From assembly GCA_963744935.1 (NCBI GenBank), contig CAVUVM010000004.1, positions 558,001 through 622,000 on the forward strand: a stretch of 64,000 nucleotides of DNA, written 5' to 3'. The notes beneath the pieces were generated by a model. That model saw nothing but the letters and a program-made list of their open reading frames with translations. It was not told the DNA's origin and did no database searches. Positions 50,829 through 60,422 of the stretch are shown here, in pieces (position 1 is the first letter of the stretch; each line of letters opens with the position of its first letter). Made by a program: the position numbers and the translations under genes. This DNA is from Bog-473 sp963744935. GTDB taxonomy: Bacteria > Actinomycetota > Acidimicrobiia > Acidimicrobiales > RAAP-2.

Positions 50829-51683
50829 TCACGGCAAGAGCAGGAGGCCGAGGCGCCGTCTGGTGATGACGACCCCCACCACCGCCATCGCCACGAGGTA
50901 GGCCACGTGGGCCGGGAGGACCCAGCTCCAGATACCCAGGTCGGCTGCGCGGACGAGAACGACGCTCTGGTAGAGCGGGGTGCACCGGACGACCGCCTGC
51001 AGCCAGCCGGGGTAGACGGTCAAGGGGTAAAAGGTGGCAGAGAAGAGGAAGAGCGGGATGAACGCGAGCGAGACCATGTCGAAGTCCTGCCAGGTCCGCA
51101 TGTAAGTCGTCCCGGCCATGCCGGCCGAGGCGAAGGCGAGGCTGGTCAGCACCGCCGCCGGCCAGCACAGCACCGCCCAGGGCGAGACGACGTAGCCAAG
51201 GATGGCCATGATGGACAGGAACGCCGCTGTGTAAAGCGCCCCCCGCAGCACGCACCAGCTGAGCTCGCCCAGCGCCACGTCGCCGACGCCGAGCGGTGTC
51301 GACAACATGGCGTCGTAGGTCTTCGCGATCTTGAGCTTGAAGAAGACCAGGAAGGTCGAGTCGAGCATGGCCCCGTTCATGGCGGACGAGGCCAGTAGCC
51401 CCGGCGCGACGAACGCGGTGTAGGGGATCAGCCTGCCGTCGACGTTGATCGGTCCGACCAGGTGGGACAGGCCGACGCCGATGGAGAGGAGGTAGAAGAG
51501 CGGCTCGAAGAAACCCGAGACGATGAAGATCCACGAGCGCCGGTACACCAAGATGTTCCGCTCGAGCACGCGCGACGCGTGGCGGCCGCCGAGGAACGAG
51601 AGCGGCGTGATGCGGAGCGCCACGCCCGGCGGGCGCCGGTCGAGTGTGGTGTCGGTCGAGGTCGGGGTCGAGGTCGAGGTCAT
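50829..51683 (-). CDS. ABC-2 type exporter permease
   Basis: 284 residues from ATG 51683, following a Thr/Ser-rich N-terminal tail. Six membrane segments; RSWIFIVSGFFEPLFYLLSIGVGL near residue 50, PGLLASSAMNGAMLDSTF near residue 95, and FIPLFLFSATFYPLTVYPGWLQ near residue 205 are ABC-2 membrane hallmarks (NodJ/DrrB-like). Third gene of an exporter unit: ATPase (52540-53553), permease (51688-52536), this permease; 4 bases separate the two permeases. Probably exports a lipophilic compound. Confidence 0.9.
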   Translation of the reverse strand: MTSTSTPTSTDTTLDRRPPGVALRITPLSFLGGRHASRVLERNILVYRRSWIFIVSGFFEPLFYLLSIGVGLSHLVGPINVDGRLIPYTAFVAPGLLASSAMNGAMLDSTFLVFFKLKIAKTYDAMLSTPLGVGDVALGELSWCVLRGALYTAAFLSIMAILGYVVSPWAVLCWPAAVLTSLAFASAGMAGTTYMRTWQDFDMVSLAFIPLFLFSATFYPLTVYPGWLQAVVRCTPLYQSVVLVRAADLGIWSWVLPAHVAYLVAMAVVGVVITRRRLGLLLLP

Positions 51684-51687
51684 CGCG

Positions 51688-52536
51688 TTACACGACCAGC
51701 CTGCGAGCAAAAGTCCGCCGCCCTGCCGCATAGCCGACAGCCACGAGCGCGCACAGGTAGGCCGCGTGCCCGAGGTCTGCCCACACCACCTGTCCGAGCG
51801 TCAGATCACGGCACAGCGCGACGCCGTGGAAGAGCGGGGTGGCGTAGGCGACAGCACGTAGCCAGGCCGGCAACTGCGAAACGGGGAAAAAGGTCCCCGA
51901 AAAGAGGAACATCGGGATGATGGCGAAGCGGTACAGCGTAGAGAACGACGAGTCCTTGTCCTGCGTGGCGGCGAACACGCTGACCGGCGCGGAGAAGGCG
52001 ATCCCGGTCAGCACCGCGGCCGGCAGCGCGAGGATCGCCCACGGCGAGTACACGACGCCGAAGGCCGCCATCACCGCCAGATAGATGGTGACCACGATGG
52101 TGAGCCGCGCGGCGATCCAGGCCAGGTGGCCGAGGAGGACGTCGTAGACACTCAGCGGCGCCGCCAACTGGGCAAAGTAGGTGCGCATCCACTTGAAGCC
52201 GGCCATCACGGGATAGGTGGCGTCGTTGGTCCCGATCTGCATGCACGTGCCCGCCAGCAACCCGGGCGCCAGATAGGCCACGTAGGTCACCCCGTCGACG
52301 CCGTGCGAGTGCTTGTCGATCAGCGAGCCCAGCGCGATACCCATCGCCGCCAGGTACAGCACCGGGATCAAGAAGCTGGTGACGACCGAGCTGCGCCATG
52401 TCCTCTTGTACTGGTAGGCCCAGTAGGTCGCGGCGCGCCACCACATCGGCGTCGGCCAACGGCGGGCCACCACCTCGCCGTCTTGACGGAACGACCCCGT
52501 CGTGCCCGGCGCGCCGGCGCCAGTCACTGCGCTCAC
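51688..52536 (-). CDS. ABC-2 type exporter permease
   Basis: 282 residues from GTG 52536. Six membrane segments; RTWRSSVVTSFLIPVLYLAAMG near residue 40, PGLLAGTCMQIGTND near residue 92, and FAIIPMFLFSGTFFPVSQLPAWL near residue 205. It is a diverged partner of the permease at 50829-51683, so the transporter is probably a heterodimer. The start is 3 bases after the ATPase stop. Confidence 0.9.
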   Translation of the reverse strand: MSAVTGAGAPGTTGSFRQDGEVVARRWPTPMWWRAATYWAYQYKRTWRSSVVTSFLIPVLYLAAMGIALGSLIDKHSHGVDGVTYVAYLAPGLLAGTCMQIGTNDATYPVMAGFKWMRTYFAQLAAPLSVYDVLLGHLAWIAARLTIVVTIYLAVMAAFGVVYSPWAILALPAAVLTGIAFSAPVSVFAATQDKDSSFSTLYRFAIIPMFLFSGTFFPVSQLPAWLRAVAYATPLFHGVALCRDLTLGQVVWADLGHAAYLCALVAVGYAAGRRTFARRLVV

Positions 52537-52539
52537 GGC

Positions 52540-53553
52540 TCAGTCGACCAACGTGCGGCCGGTGAGCCGCAGGAACACGTCTTCGAGCGTCGAGCGGCGC
52601 ACCAGCGTGCTCCGGGCCACGTGGCCCATCCGGGCCACCTCGGCCAGTGCGGCGTCGCCGTCGTCGGTATAGAGCAGGATGCGGTCGGGCAGCACCTCAT
52701 GGCGCTCCGCCAGCTCGACCAACGACGGCGCCACTTCCTCGTGCTGGCCGGGCGCGAAGCGCAGCTCGACGACCTCCTTGGTGGAGTACTCCTCGATCAG
52801 CTGGCGGGGGGTGCCCTCGGCTGCGAAGCGGCCCTTGTCCATGACGACGAGGCGGTCGCACAACTGTTCGGCCTCGTCCATGTAATGGGTGGTGATGACG
52901 AGCGTCACCCCGTCCTGCTTGAGCCGGTAGAGGCGGTCCCAGAGCAGGTGGCGGGCCTGGGGGTCGAGACCGGTCGTCGGCTCGTCGAGGATGAGGAGGT
53001 CCGGGTCCGAGATGAGCGCCCGCGCGATGGTCAGCCGCCGCTTCATCCCGCCCGAGAGAGGGTCGACCCGGTCGTTGGCCCGCTCGGTGAGCTGTGCGAA
53101 AGCGAGCAGCTGTTCGGCACGCTCACGGATGACCTTCTTGGGCATGTCGAAGTAGCGCCCGTAGATCATGAGGTTGTCGAGGACGGTGAGTTCCAGGTCG
53201 AGCGAGTCCTCCTGCGGCACCAAGCCCATGCGCGCGCGAATTCGCGGCCCGTCGGCCGCCGGGTCCATGCCGAGAACCCGCAGCGTGCCGCCGCTGAGCG
53301 GGCTGATGCATGAGATCATGCGCATGGTCGACGTCTTGCCGGCGCCGTTCGGACCGAGGAACCCGAATGACTCCCCCTTGGCGATCGTGAAGTCCACGTG
53401 GTCGACCGCGACGAAGTCACCGAAGCGCTTCACCAGCCCGTGCGCTTCGACCATGGCGCTGTCGGGTGCGGCCCCCGGCTCCGAGGCCGGCGCGTCCGGC
53501 CGGGTTTGCTCCGAATCGGGGACGTCAGTCATCGGCGAGGAATGTGACGTCAT
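52540..53553 (-). CDS. ABC exporter ATPase, DrrA/NodI type
   Basis: 337 residues from ATG 53553. A disordered acidic N-terminus (about 30 residues), then Walker A GPNGAGKTST, Q-loop GLVPQEDSLDLELTV, signature LSGGMKRRLTIARAL, Walker B LLILDEPTTGLD, H-loop ITTHYMDEAE. The LELTVLDNL segment and C-terminal STLEDVFLRLTGR are typical of NodI/DrrA-like exporters of lipo-oligosaccharides or drugs. First gene of the exporter unit; divergent from the GH1 gene. Confidence 0.92.
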   Translation of the reverse strand: MTSHSSPMTDVPDSEQTRPDAPASEPGAAPDSAMVEAHGLVKRFGDFVAVDHVDFTIAKGESFGFLGPNGAGKTSTMRMISCISPLSGGTLRVLGMDPAADGPRIRARMGLVPQEDSLDLELTVLDNLMIYGRYFDMPKKVIRERAEQLLAFAQLTERANDRVDPLSGGMKRRLTIARALISDPDLLILDEPTTGLDPQARHLLWDRLYRLKQDGVTLVITTHYMDEAEQLCDRLVVMDKGRFAAEGTPRQLIEEYSTKEVVELRFAPGQHEEVAPSLVELAERHEVLPDRILLYTDDGDAALAEVARMGHVARSTLVRRSTLEDVFLRLTGRTLVD

Positions 53554-53606
53554 CGTCAGGGAACGATACCGTGCCGCCCACGGGGTGACATCTTGGGGAG
53601 GCGCGC

Positions 53607-54799
53607 ATGGCGGCGGTGGAACTGAGTCGGGCGTTCCCGGACGGCTTCACGTGGGGGTCCGCCACGGCGGCACACCAGATCGAGGGCGGCAACGTGAACA
53701 ACGACTGGTGGGCCTTCGAGCACACTCCCGGCTCGGGTTGCGCCGAGCCGTCTGGAGACTGCTGCGACTCATGGAACCGCTGGCAGGAGGACGCCGACCT
53801 CGTCGCCGGCTTGGGTTTTGACAACTACCGCTTCTCCGTGGAGTGGAGCCGCATTGAGCCCGCCGAAGGTGAGATCTCGCCGCGGCGCTCGAACACTATC
53901 GACGCCAATGCCTCGGCCTGCGCGAGCGGGGCGTGGATCCCGTCGTCACGTTTCACCACTTCACGACGCCGCGGTGGCTGACGGCGCAGGGCGGCTGGGA
54001 GTCCGACGCGACGATCGAACACTTTGGGCGGTTCTGCACGGTCGTGGCGGACTCGCTCGGCGACGTGATGACGCGTGCGTGCACGATCAACGAACCCAAC
54101 GTCGTGGCGACCATGGGGTGGCACGCCGGCATGTTCCCGCCGGGCAAGACCGACGTCGCGCTCTCACGCGAGGTCGCGGCGCGCCTCGCCGCTGCGCATC
54201 GGGTCTCCGTCGACGCCATTCGGACGGCCGCCCCCGGTGTGCCGGTCGGCTTGACGCTCTCCATGACCGACTACCAGCTCGCGCCCGGCGGCGAAGAGAA
54301 GCTCGAGAACATCCGGCACCACTCCGAAGACATCTTCCTCGACGTCACCGACGGTGACGACTTCGTGGGCGTGCAGGTCTACACCCGCATGCTGATCGGA
54401 CCCAATGGCTGGGCGGGCTACGAGGACGGGGTGCCGATCCTCGACATGGGCTACGAGTTCTATCCAGCGTCGTTGGCGAATTGCCTCCGGCGGGCCTGGG
54501 ACTATACGGGCGGCGCCGTGCCGTTGCTGGTGACAGAGAACGGCATCGGCACAACGGAGGACGAGCAACGCATCGACTACGTGCGCCAGGCCCTCGCGGG
54601 CGTGCTCGACGTCATCGACGAAGGGATCGATGTCCGCGGGTACACCTACTGGTCACTGCTCGACAACTTCGAGTGGGCCCTCGGCTACAAGCCACGATTC
54701 GGGATCGCTCAGGTCGACCGGGAGACCTTTGTCCGGACACCCAAACCGAGCGCGGCGTGGCTCTCGTCGGTTGCCGCGGCCAACGCTCTCGAAAGCTGA
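53607..54799 (+). pseudogene. Glycoside hydrolase family 1 beta-glucosidase with a single frameshift
   Basis: Two frames together make a complete GH1 enzyme of about 397 residues. Frame 1 from ATG 53607 carries FPDGFTWGSATAAHQIEGG and YRFSVEWSRIEP and loses the family after EGEIS (about 53878). Frame 2 continues with ALEHYRRQCLGLRERGVDPV, the acid/base Glu in TINEPNV, the nucleophile Glu in LLVTENGIG, and WSLLDNFEWALGY. One missing base near 53876-53880 would restore one gene. Both catalytic residues and all other blocks are intact, so the lesion is very recent or a sequence error. Independent of the neighbouring operons. Confidence 0.82.
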
Positions 54800-54863
54800 A
54801 CGCGGCGCGCAGGCTCGCGGCGCGGGGACTCCGGCGCGGGGACCACGGCGCGGACTGCGTCCC

Positions 54864-55733
54864 TCAGACGGCGGCGAGCTCTGCGTTGGCGACGATGTCG
54901 TCGGTGATCTGGTCCCAGAGTGGCTCGGGGAGGTCGTGACCCATCCCGGGGATCGTGACCAACGTGGCGCCGGGCACAGCGGCCGCGGTGGCCTGTCCGC
55001 CGCTCAGGGTGACGAGCGGATCATCCTCACCGTGGACGACCAGGAAAGGCAGATGCACGCCACGCAACCCCTCCGTGCGGTCCGGCGAGGCAAGGATGGC
55101 GGCCAGCTGTCGCACCGTGCCATCGGGCGCGTACGAGCGGTCGTAGGCGGCACCGGCGCGCTGGCGCAAGATGGCCTCGTCTGTCGGGTACTTGGGCGAG
55201 CCGATGACCAAGCTGGCGGCAATGCTTGCCTCGATGGCTTCGTCGCGGCTGGTGGCAATCGGCCGCAGGAGTGCGGTCATCGCCTCCCCCGTCGGTGCGC
55301 CAACGGAACGATCCCCGGTCGTCGACATGATCGACGCGGCGGACAGGAAGTGGTCGGGGTGATGGATCACCAGCGCCTGGGTGATCATGCCCCCCATGGA
55401 GACACCGACCACGTGGGCCTTGGAGATGCCGAGTTGCGCCAGCAAGGCGGCGGCGTCATCCGCCATGTCTTCCACCGCGTACGGAGCCGTCGTCGCGTCC
55501 CCCGTGAGGAGGGAGATGATGTCGGGCGTCCCCTCCCACTTGCTCGACAGCCCGGAGTCCCGGTTGTCGAAGCGGATGATGAAGTAGCCGCGGTCGCGTA
55601 GCCCCTGAACGAAGGCCCCTGGCCACACGATGAGCTGAGCGCCGAGACCCATGACGAGGAGCAGCGGCGGGTCCGAGGGATCGCCCTCCATCACGTACTC
55701 GATGTCGATCCCCTTGACGTGGGCGGTGGGCAC
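54864..55733 (-). CDS. Alpha/beta hydrolase
   Basis: 289 residues from GTG 55733, picked because AAGGGAG lies 6 bases upstream; an earlier GTG at 55760 has no such site. LLLVMGLGAQLIVWPG near residue 25 (oxyanion), FDNRDSGLSSKW near residue 60, nucleophile elbow VVGVSMGGMITQ near residue 108, acid in VVHGEDDPLV near residue 232, His in IPGMGHDLPEPLW near residue 265. It resembles the actinobacterial group that includes lipase LipV/EstB-like enzymes and epoxide-hydrolase relatives. Substrate unknown. Confidence 0.88.
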   Translation of the reverse strand: MPTAHVKGIDIEYVMEGDPSDPPLLLVMGLGAQLIVWPGAFVQGLRDRGYFIIRFDNRDSGLSSKWEGTPDIISLLTGDATTAPYAVEDMADDAAALLAQLGISKAHVVGVSMGGMITQALVIHHPDHFLSAASIMSTTGDRSVGAPTGEAMTALLRPIATSRDEAIEASIAASLVIGSPKYPTDEAILRQRAGAAYDRSYAPDGTVRQLAAILASPDRTEGLRGVHLPFLVVHGEDDPLVTLSGGQATAAAVPGATLVTIPGMGHDLPEPLWDQITDDIVANAELAAV

Positions 55734-55826
55734 GGGCGGCTCCCTTCGTCGTGGCGTCACCCGCCTTCCTACCAGCCGGCCGGGCGCCTGCCCCGGTGCA
55801 CGCGCCGGCGTTCTGGGTCAGGCCGG

Positions 55827-56453
55827 TCAGGCCGACGGGGTTGCTTCGGCGACCGCGGCCGGGTGGCGGGCCCGGTGCAGGCGCGGCCCGGGCTCGAGCC
55901 CGATCAGAACGACCTCGACCGTCCCGACGATGACGATGAAGATGGCAAAGCCGGCCTCCTCGAAGGTCCAGCTGGTAATGGTGAGCAAGACAATGCCCAT
56001 GCTGATCACGGCCCCGATATAGGAGTAGATCGTCTCGGTCTCGGGATGCGTCCAGCTCTTCATCAGCGTCGGCACGCCAGCCAGGAAGTCCGCCGCGATT
56101 GCGGCGGAGATGGCAAGGACTCCGTTCTGGGTCGCGAACCACACAATGGTGCCGACCACAGACATGGCGCCGCACGCGTAGTCGATCCGCCGGATTTGCC
56201 ACACCGAGGCCGAGTTGTGGAACGACGCGGTGAAGATCAAGAGCGGCATAAACCCGACCATGAAGATCGGCAGGGCTCGCAGGCCGACCCCGTCATGGAA
56301 CTCGACCGCCGCCGCTAGCAGAGGCGCAAAGGCCCAGAGTAACCACGTCACCCGGTTCGGCTTCGTCGTCCCCCGCAGGGTGTCGCGCAGGTAGACGAGT
56401 GCGCCCAACGCCCCGATCGCGGTGCCCAGGTAGATCCAGTTCTCGTTGATCAC
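55827..56453 (-). CDS. Uncharacterised integral membrane protein
   Basis: 208 residues from GTG 56453. About six hydrophobic segments, beginning WIYLGTAIGALGALVYLRDT, then the conserved-looking TKPNRVTWLLWAFAPLLAAAVEF. The alternation and the P-N-R-x-T-W loop are seen in a family of small bacterial membrane proteins without known function; a distant resemblance to PQ-loop sugar transporters is possible but not shown. A basic, Ala-rich tail is cytoplasmic. No operon partner. Confidence 0.7.
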   Translation of the reverse strand: MINENWIYLGTAIGALGALVYLRDTLRGTTKPNRVTWLLWAFAPLLAAAVEFHDGVGLRALPIFMVGFMPLLIFTASFHNSASVWQIRRIDYACGAMSVVGTIVWFATQNGVLAISAAIAADFLAGVPTLMKSWTHPETETIYSYIGAVISMGIVLLTITSWTFEEAGFAIFIVIVGTVEVVLIGLEPGPRLHRARHPAAVAEATPSA

Positions 56454-56600
56454 CGTTACACAGTCTGCAATGTGGTGAGCGAGCCGTCACACCCGCAGGG
56501 GCGACACCGCGCCAGGCCCGACGGCCACTAGCTTCGCCACGAGGAGACCGTCCCGAAGGAGCGCCAGTGCCGAGCGACCGCACGCCGGGGAGCGACCACC

Positions 56601-58424
56601 GTGGGTGAGCTGCTCTTCGTCGCGTTCCTCGGCGGCCTGATCACGGGCCTCTCGCCCTGCATCGTCCCCGTGATCCCGGTGGTCGTGGCCGGCGGCTCCA
56701 CCGGTTCGCGCTCTCGGCCCTTCGTCATCATCGCCGGGCTGGTCCTGAGCTTCAGCCTCACCGTCCTGTTCGCGACGACCGTCTTGAGTTTTTTCCACCT
56801 CCCGGGCGACCTCTTGTTCTGGCTCGGTATCGCCCTCCTCGGTGCCATCTCGATCGGGCTGATGATTCCCGCCCTCGGCGAGCTCATCGAGCGGCCCTTC
56901 ACCCGCATCGGCTCGTCTCGCTACGCCAGCCAGGGCGGCGGGTTCGTGCTCGGCTTGAGTCTCGGCCCGGTCTTCGCACCGTGTGCCGGACCGGTGCTCA
57001 CGGCCATCTCGGTGGCGGGCGATCACAACCAGGTCGGCCTGTCCACCTTGTTGGTGACGCTGTTCTACGCCATCGGCATCACGCTGCCACTCCTGGTACT
57101 CGCCTCCGTCGCGCAGCGGGCGACCACAAGCTGGACCTCGTTGCGCCAGCACCTGCCGACGGTCCGCAAGGTTGCGGGCGTGTTGCTCGGGGTGGCCACC
57201 CTGGCCCTGGCCTTCAACTGGCTGGGAGCGTTGCAACGCGACGTGCCCGGCTACACGTCGGCGCTCGAGGACCACATCGAGTCAACCAACACGGCCTGCA
57301 ACGCGCTGCGGCAATTGAGTGGCGAGCACCAGAACCAGTTCTCCGCCGCCAATGCGAAGCTCGAGGGGAAGAAGGCAACCTGCTCGGTCACCGACGCGGG
57401 GAACACGGTGAGCGGCCGACTGGCCGCCGGCAAGACGACCACGACGACGACGACCACCCCGGCGCGCGGTCCAGGCTCCGTGTCTCCACCGAAGGCGCCG
57501 GTGTTCATGGCCAGCAAGACCGACTTGCCTGCTCTTGGACGGGCGCCGAATTTCACCGGCATCACGGCGTGGTTCAACACACCGGGTAACCGGCCGCTGA
57601 GCCTCAGCGAACTGCGTGGCAAGGTGGTCCTGGTCGACTTCTGGACCTATTCGTGTATCAACTGCCAGCGCTCGTTGCCCCACGTCGAGGGTTGGTACAA
57701 CGACTACAAGAAGGACGGCTTGGTCGTGGTGGGCGTCTCCGCGCCCGAGTTCGCGTTCGAGCACGTCGTGTCAAACGTGGAAAACGCGGCGGGGAGCTTG
57801 GGCATCGACTACCCGGTCGCCGTCGACGACAACCTGGCCACGTGGGACGCCTACAACAACGAGTACTGGCCCGCGGAGTACCTGATCGATCCGACCGGCG
57901 TCGTGCGCGCCTATGACTTCGGCGAAGGTGGCTACGGTGAGATGGAGAGCAATATCCGGATGCTGCTGTCCGCCAACGGCGTCACTGACCTTCCGCCGAG
58001 GACAGACGTCCCCGACAAGACTCCGACCAACAACCTGACTCCGGAGAGCTACGTCGGCTACGACCGGCTCGATAACGAGGTAGGTACGTCGGTCGTCAAC
58101 GACAAGTCCATCGCGTACCACCCGCCTTCGTCCCTCCCGTCGAACAGCCTGGCCTTCGGCGGCACCTGGACGGTGCACCAGCAAGAGGCAACGGCAGGGA
58201 CCGACGCGACGCTCAGGCTGAACTTCACCGCGGACGACGTCTACCTCGTGATGAGCGGCACCGGGACGATGGGCGTGTCCTACAACGGCAAGCATCTGAC
58301 GACGGTCTCGGTTGGTGGGATCCCGAAGCTCTACACACTCCTCTCGGGCACGGTGTTGCAAACCGGTGTGCTCACGCTCACCATGTCGACGGGCCTCGAG
58401 GCCTATGACTTCACCTTTGGGTAG
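56601..58424 (+). CDS. DipZ-like CcdA-thioredoxin fusion protein
   Basis: 607 residues from GTG 56601. Residues 1-215 form a CcdA/DsbD-type membrane domain with the paired Cys motifs LSPCIVPVIP and FAPCAGPVL. A Thr-rich extracytoplasmic linker (about 285-300) leads to a thioredoxin-like domain (about 315-460) with active site YSCINCQRSLPH, then a beta-rich C-terminal domain (about 480-607) like the carbohydrate-binding-type end of mycobacterial DipZ. It should pass electrons from cytoplasmic thioredoxin to extracytoplasmic protein thiols or peroxide. Two further Cys in the linker may form a disulfide. Confidence 0.9.
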   Translation: MGELLFVAFLGGLITGLSPCIVPVIPVVVAGGSTGSRSRPFVIIAGLVLSFSLTVLFATTVLSFFHLPGDLLFWLGIALLGAISIGLMIPALGELIERPFTRIGSSRYASQGGGFVLGLSLGPVFAPCAGPVLTAISVAGDHNQVGLSTLLVTLFYAIGITLPLLVLASVAQRATTSWTSLRQHLPTVRKVAGVLLGVATLALAFNWLGALQRDVPGYTSALEDHIESTNTACNALRQLSGEHQNQFSAANAKLEGKKATCSVTDAGNTVSGRLAAGKTTTTTTTTPARGPGSVSPPKAPVFMASKTDLPALGRAPNFTGITAWFNTPGNRPLSLSELRGKVVLVDFWTYSCINCQRSLPHVEGWYNDYKKDGLVVVGVSAPEFAFEHVVSNVENAAGSLGIDYPVAVDDNLATWDAYNNEYWPAEYLIDPTGVVRAYDFGEGGYGEMESNIRMLLSANGVTDLPPRTDVPDKTPTNNLTPESYVGYDRLDNEVGTSVVNDKSIAYHPPSSLPSNSLAFGGTWTVHQQEATAGTDATLRLNFTADDVYLVMSGTGTMGVSYNGKHLTTVSVGGIPKLYTLLSGTVLQTGVLTLTMSTGLEAYDFTFG

Positions 58425-58474
58425 TCGCTTCGCGTGCGTGCACCTGCACGGCGCGGCAGCGGTGCCCACCCGAC

Positions 58475-60082
58475 TCAGTTGATGGCGCGGTCTCGGCCCG
58501 CCCAGTAGGGCGCTCGTAGCTCGCGTTTCAAGATCTTGCCCGAGGGGTTGCGCGGCAGCACCTCGGTCGTCTCGACTGAGGTGGGGCACTTGTAGTGGGC
58601 GAGGGTGTCACGGCAGTGCGCGATGACCCCTGCCTCGTCGAGCACCTGCCCGGGCCCGAGCACGACGATGGCCTTCACGGTTTCGCCCCACCGCTCGTCG
58701 GGCACCCCGATGACGGCCGCGTCGGCAATGGCCGGATGGGCGAGGAGGACGTTCTCGACCTCCGCCGGGTAGACGTTCTCGCCGCCGCTCACGACCATGT
58801 CCTTGATCCTGTCGTGGAGATAGAGATACCCCTCGGCGTCGAAGTAGCCGGCATCGCCGGTGCGCAGCCAGCCGTCGGCGTCGATCGTCGCCGCGGTATC
58901 AGAGTCCTTGGCCCAATAGCCCGCCATGTTGTAGGGCGAGCGCGTCCACACTTCCCCGACTGCACCCAGCTGCGCTTCGGCGCCGGTTGAAGGGTCGACG
59001 ATCCGCAACTCCACGGCCCGGTGGGGCTTGCCGGCCGAACGGAGCAGACCGCGCCGCGGGCCGTCGGGATCGTGATCCTCGAAGCGCAACGCGGTGATGG
59101 CGCCGGTCGTCTCCGTCATCCCGTAGACCTGGCAGAACCCGCATCCGAAGGCCGCCATGGACTTGACGAGCACGTCCTCGGAGATGGGCGACGCCCCATA
59201 GAAGATGATCCGCACGCTCGAGAGATCCGTGGATGCCAGCGAGGGCGTCGCCAGCAAGAGCATGAGGACGGCGGGCACGAGGAACATCTCGGTGATGCGC
59301 TCTGTCGCGATCAGGTCGAGCAACACAACGGGATCGATGTCTCGCACGATGATGGACCGTCCACCCCGCGACATTCCGCACAGCGCCCAGCCCGAACCCC
59401 CGATGTGGAAGAGAGGCATGGCCACGAGGCTCACCGTGTCGTCGGTGATGCTGAACGTCTCGCCCGCATCGCCCACGGCGGTGGACAGGTTTGCGTTGGT
59501 GAGCATCACGCCCTTGGGCGACCCGGTGGTGCCCGAGGTGTACAGCTGCATGCTGACCTCATTGAGGTCGCCGACGTGTCCCGGGTCCTCCGCCGGGCAA
59601 CCTGCCACCCACTGCTCGAACGTCACCGCACGCGGGTCGTCACACGCGTCTGCATCGTCGCCGAAGACGACGATGGTTCGCACCGACGGCAGGGTGCTGT
59701 GCATCCCCGCCAGCGCGGTGAGGTAGTCGGAGTGGATCGCCAGCACCGGTGCCGCGGCATCCTCGATGATCGCGGCCATCTCCACTGGGGACAGGCGCCA
59801 GTTGACGGCGACGCTCACGGCGCCGATCAGCGAGCCGCCGAAGAGGAAGTCGAAGTAGGCGATGCCGTTGCGATCCAAGAAAGCGATCCGGTCGCCCACG
59901 CCGAGCCCGTCGCGGCGCGCTGCCTGCGCCACGGTGCAGGCGACGTTGTATTCCTCGCGCCAGGTACGCCGTTCTGAGCCGAGAATCAGCATCTCGTGGT
60001 CTGGCTGGACGCGTGCGAAGTGTCGCAACAGCCCCGCCACCGTGTAGCGGGCGCGCTCGGTGGCGCTGGCACTTCCTCCCAC
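58475..60082 (-). CDS. AMP-dependent acyl-CoA synthetase/ligase (FadD-like)
   Basis: 535 residues from ATG 60082. ANL-superfamily motifs: phosphate loop YTSGTTGSPKGV near residue 185, YGMTETTG near residue 320, WLRTGDAGYFDAEGYLYLHDR near residue 410, SGGENVYPAEVE near residue 440, and the catalytic Lys in PSGKILKREL near residue 518. It activates a carboxylic acid to acyl-AMP then acyl-CoA; chain length cannot be told. A perfect CRP-type site lies 192 bases upstream and could control it. Confidence 0.93.
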   Translation of the reverse strand: MGGSASATERARYTVAGLLRHFARVQPDHEMLILGSERRTWREEYNVACTVAQAARRDGLGVGDRIAFLDRNGIAYFDFLFGGSLIGAVSVAVNWRLSPVEMAAIIEDAAAPVLAIHSDYLTALAGMHSTLPSVRTIVVFGDDADACDDPRAVTFEQWVAGCPAEDPGHVGDLNEVSMQLYTSGTTGSPKGVMLTNANLSTAVGDAGETFSITDDTVSLVAMPLFHIGGSGWALCGMSRGGRSIIVRDIDPVVLLDLIATERITEMFLVPAVLMLLLATPSLASTDLSSVRIIFYGASPISEDVLVKSMAAFGCGFCQVYGMTETTGAITALRFEDHDPDGPRRGLLRSAGKPHRAVELRIVDPSTGAEAQLGAVGEVWTRSPYNMAGYWAKDSDTAATIDADGWLRTGDAGYFDAEGYLYLHDRIKDMVVSGGENVYPAEVENVLLAHPAIADAAVIGVPDERWGETVKAIVVLGPGQVLDEAGVIAHCRDTLAHYKCPTSVETTEVLPRNPSGKILKRELRAPYWAGRDRAIN

Positions 60083-60194
60083 CGGTGACCTCCTCCTCGG
60101 ATCCTTTTCCGGAAAGGGACCCTACGCAGGCCCCCGGCCCATTGCTGGGAGGCCCCTGAAGGGCGCCACCCCACTTGCGGGAAGGGCGTTCCTA

Positions 60195-60269
60195 CTGGTC
60201 AGAGCACATTTTCTAGAATTTACAAATCTTTACGCTCCGCTATTGACCTAAATAGACCTCTCTGACCAG
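60195..60269. repeat. 10-bp perfect inverted repeat flanking an AT-rich promoter region
   Basis: CTGGTCAGAG at 60195-60204 and CTCTGACCAG at 60260-60269 enclose a 55-base AT-rich segment, unusual for this genome. The segment contains TTGACC and several A/T runs and is the likeliest promoter area for the ligase (minus strand) and perhaps the rpf-like locus (plus strand). The arms could be two half-sites for one regulator. Confidence 0.5.
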
Positions 60270-60273
60270 GGGC

Positions 60274-60293
60274 TTTGTGATCAGCATCACAAA
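60274..60293. promoter_or_regulatory. CRP/FNR-type operator
   Basis: The perfect inverted repeat TTTGTGAT-CAGC-ATCACAAA contains the exact CRP consensus TGTGA-N6-TCACA (60276-60291). It lies between the acyl-CoA ligase and the first RPF-like gene. In Mycobacterium tuberculosis the CRP homologue controls rpfA through a site of the same form, so control of the RPF-like locus by cAMP is a reasonable inference; the ligase is the alternative target. Confidence 0.65.
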
Positions 60294-60422
60294 CTGATCA
60301 TGTGAAGTCCCTGTTCAGAGGCCTACTTGTGGCTCGAACGAGGGTTCCACCGGGGCGGCTGCTAAGTTGCTGCGACACAAAGTCAGATCCGCCTTTCGGG
60401 TGCATGCCGCGGTCAGAGTGCA

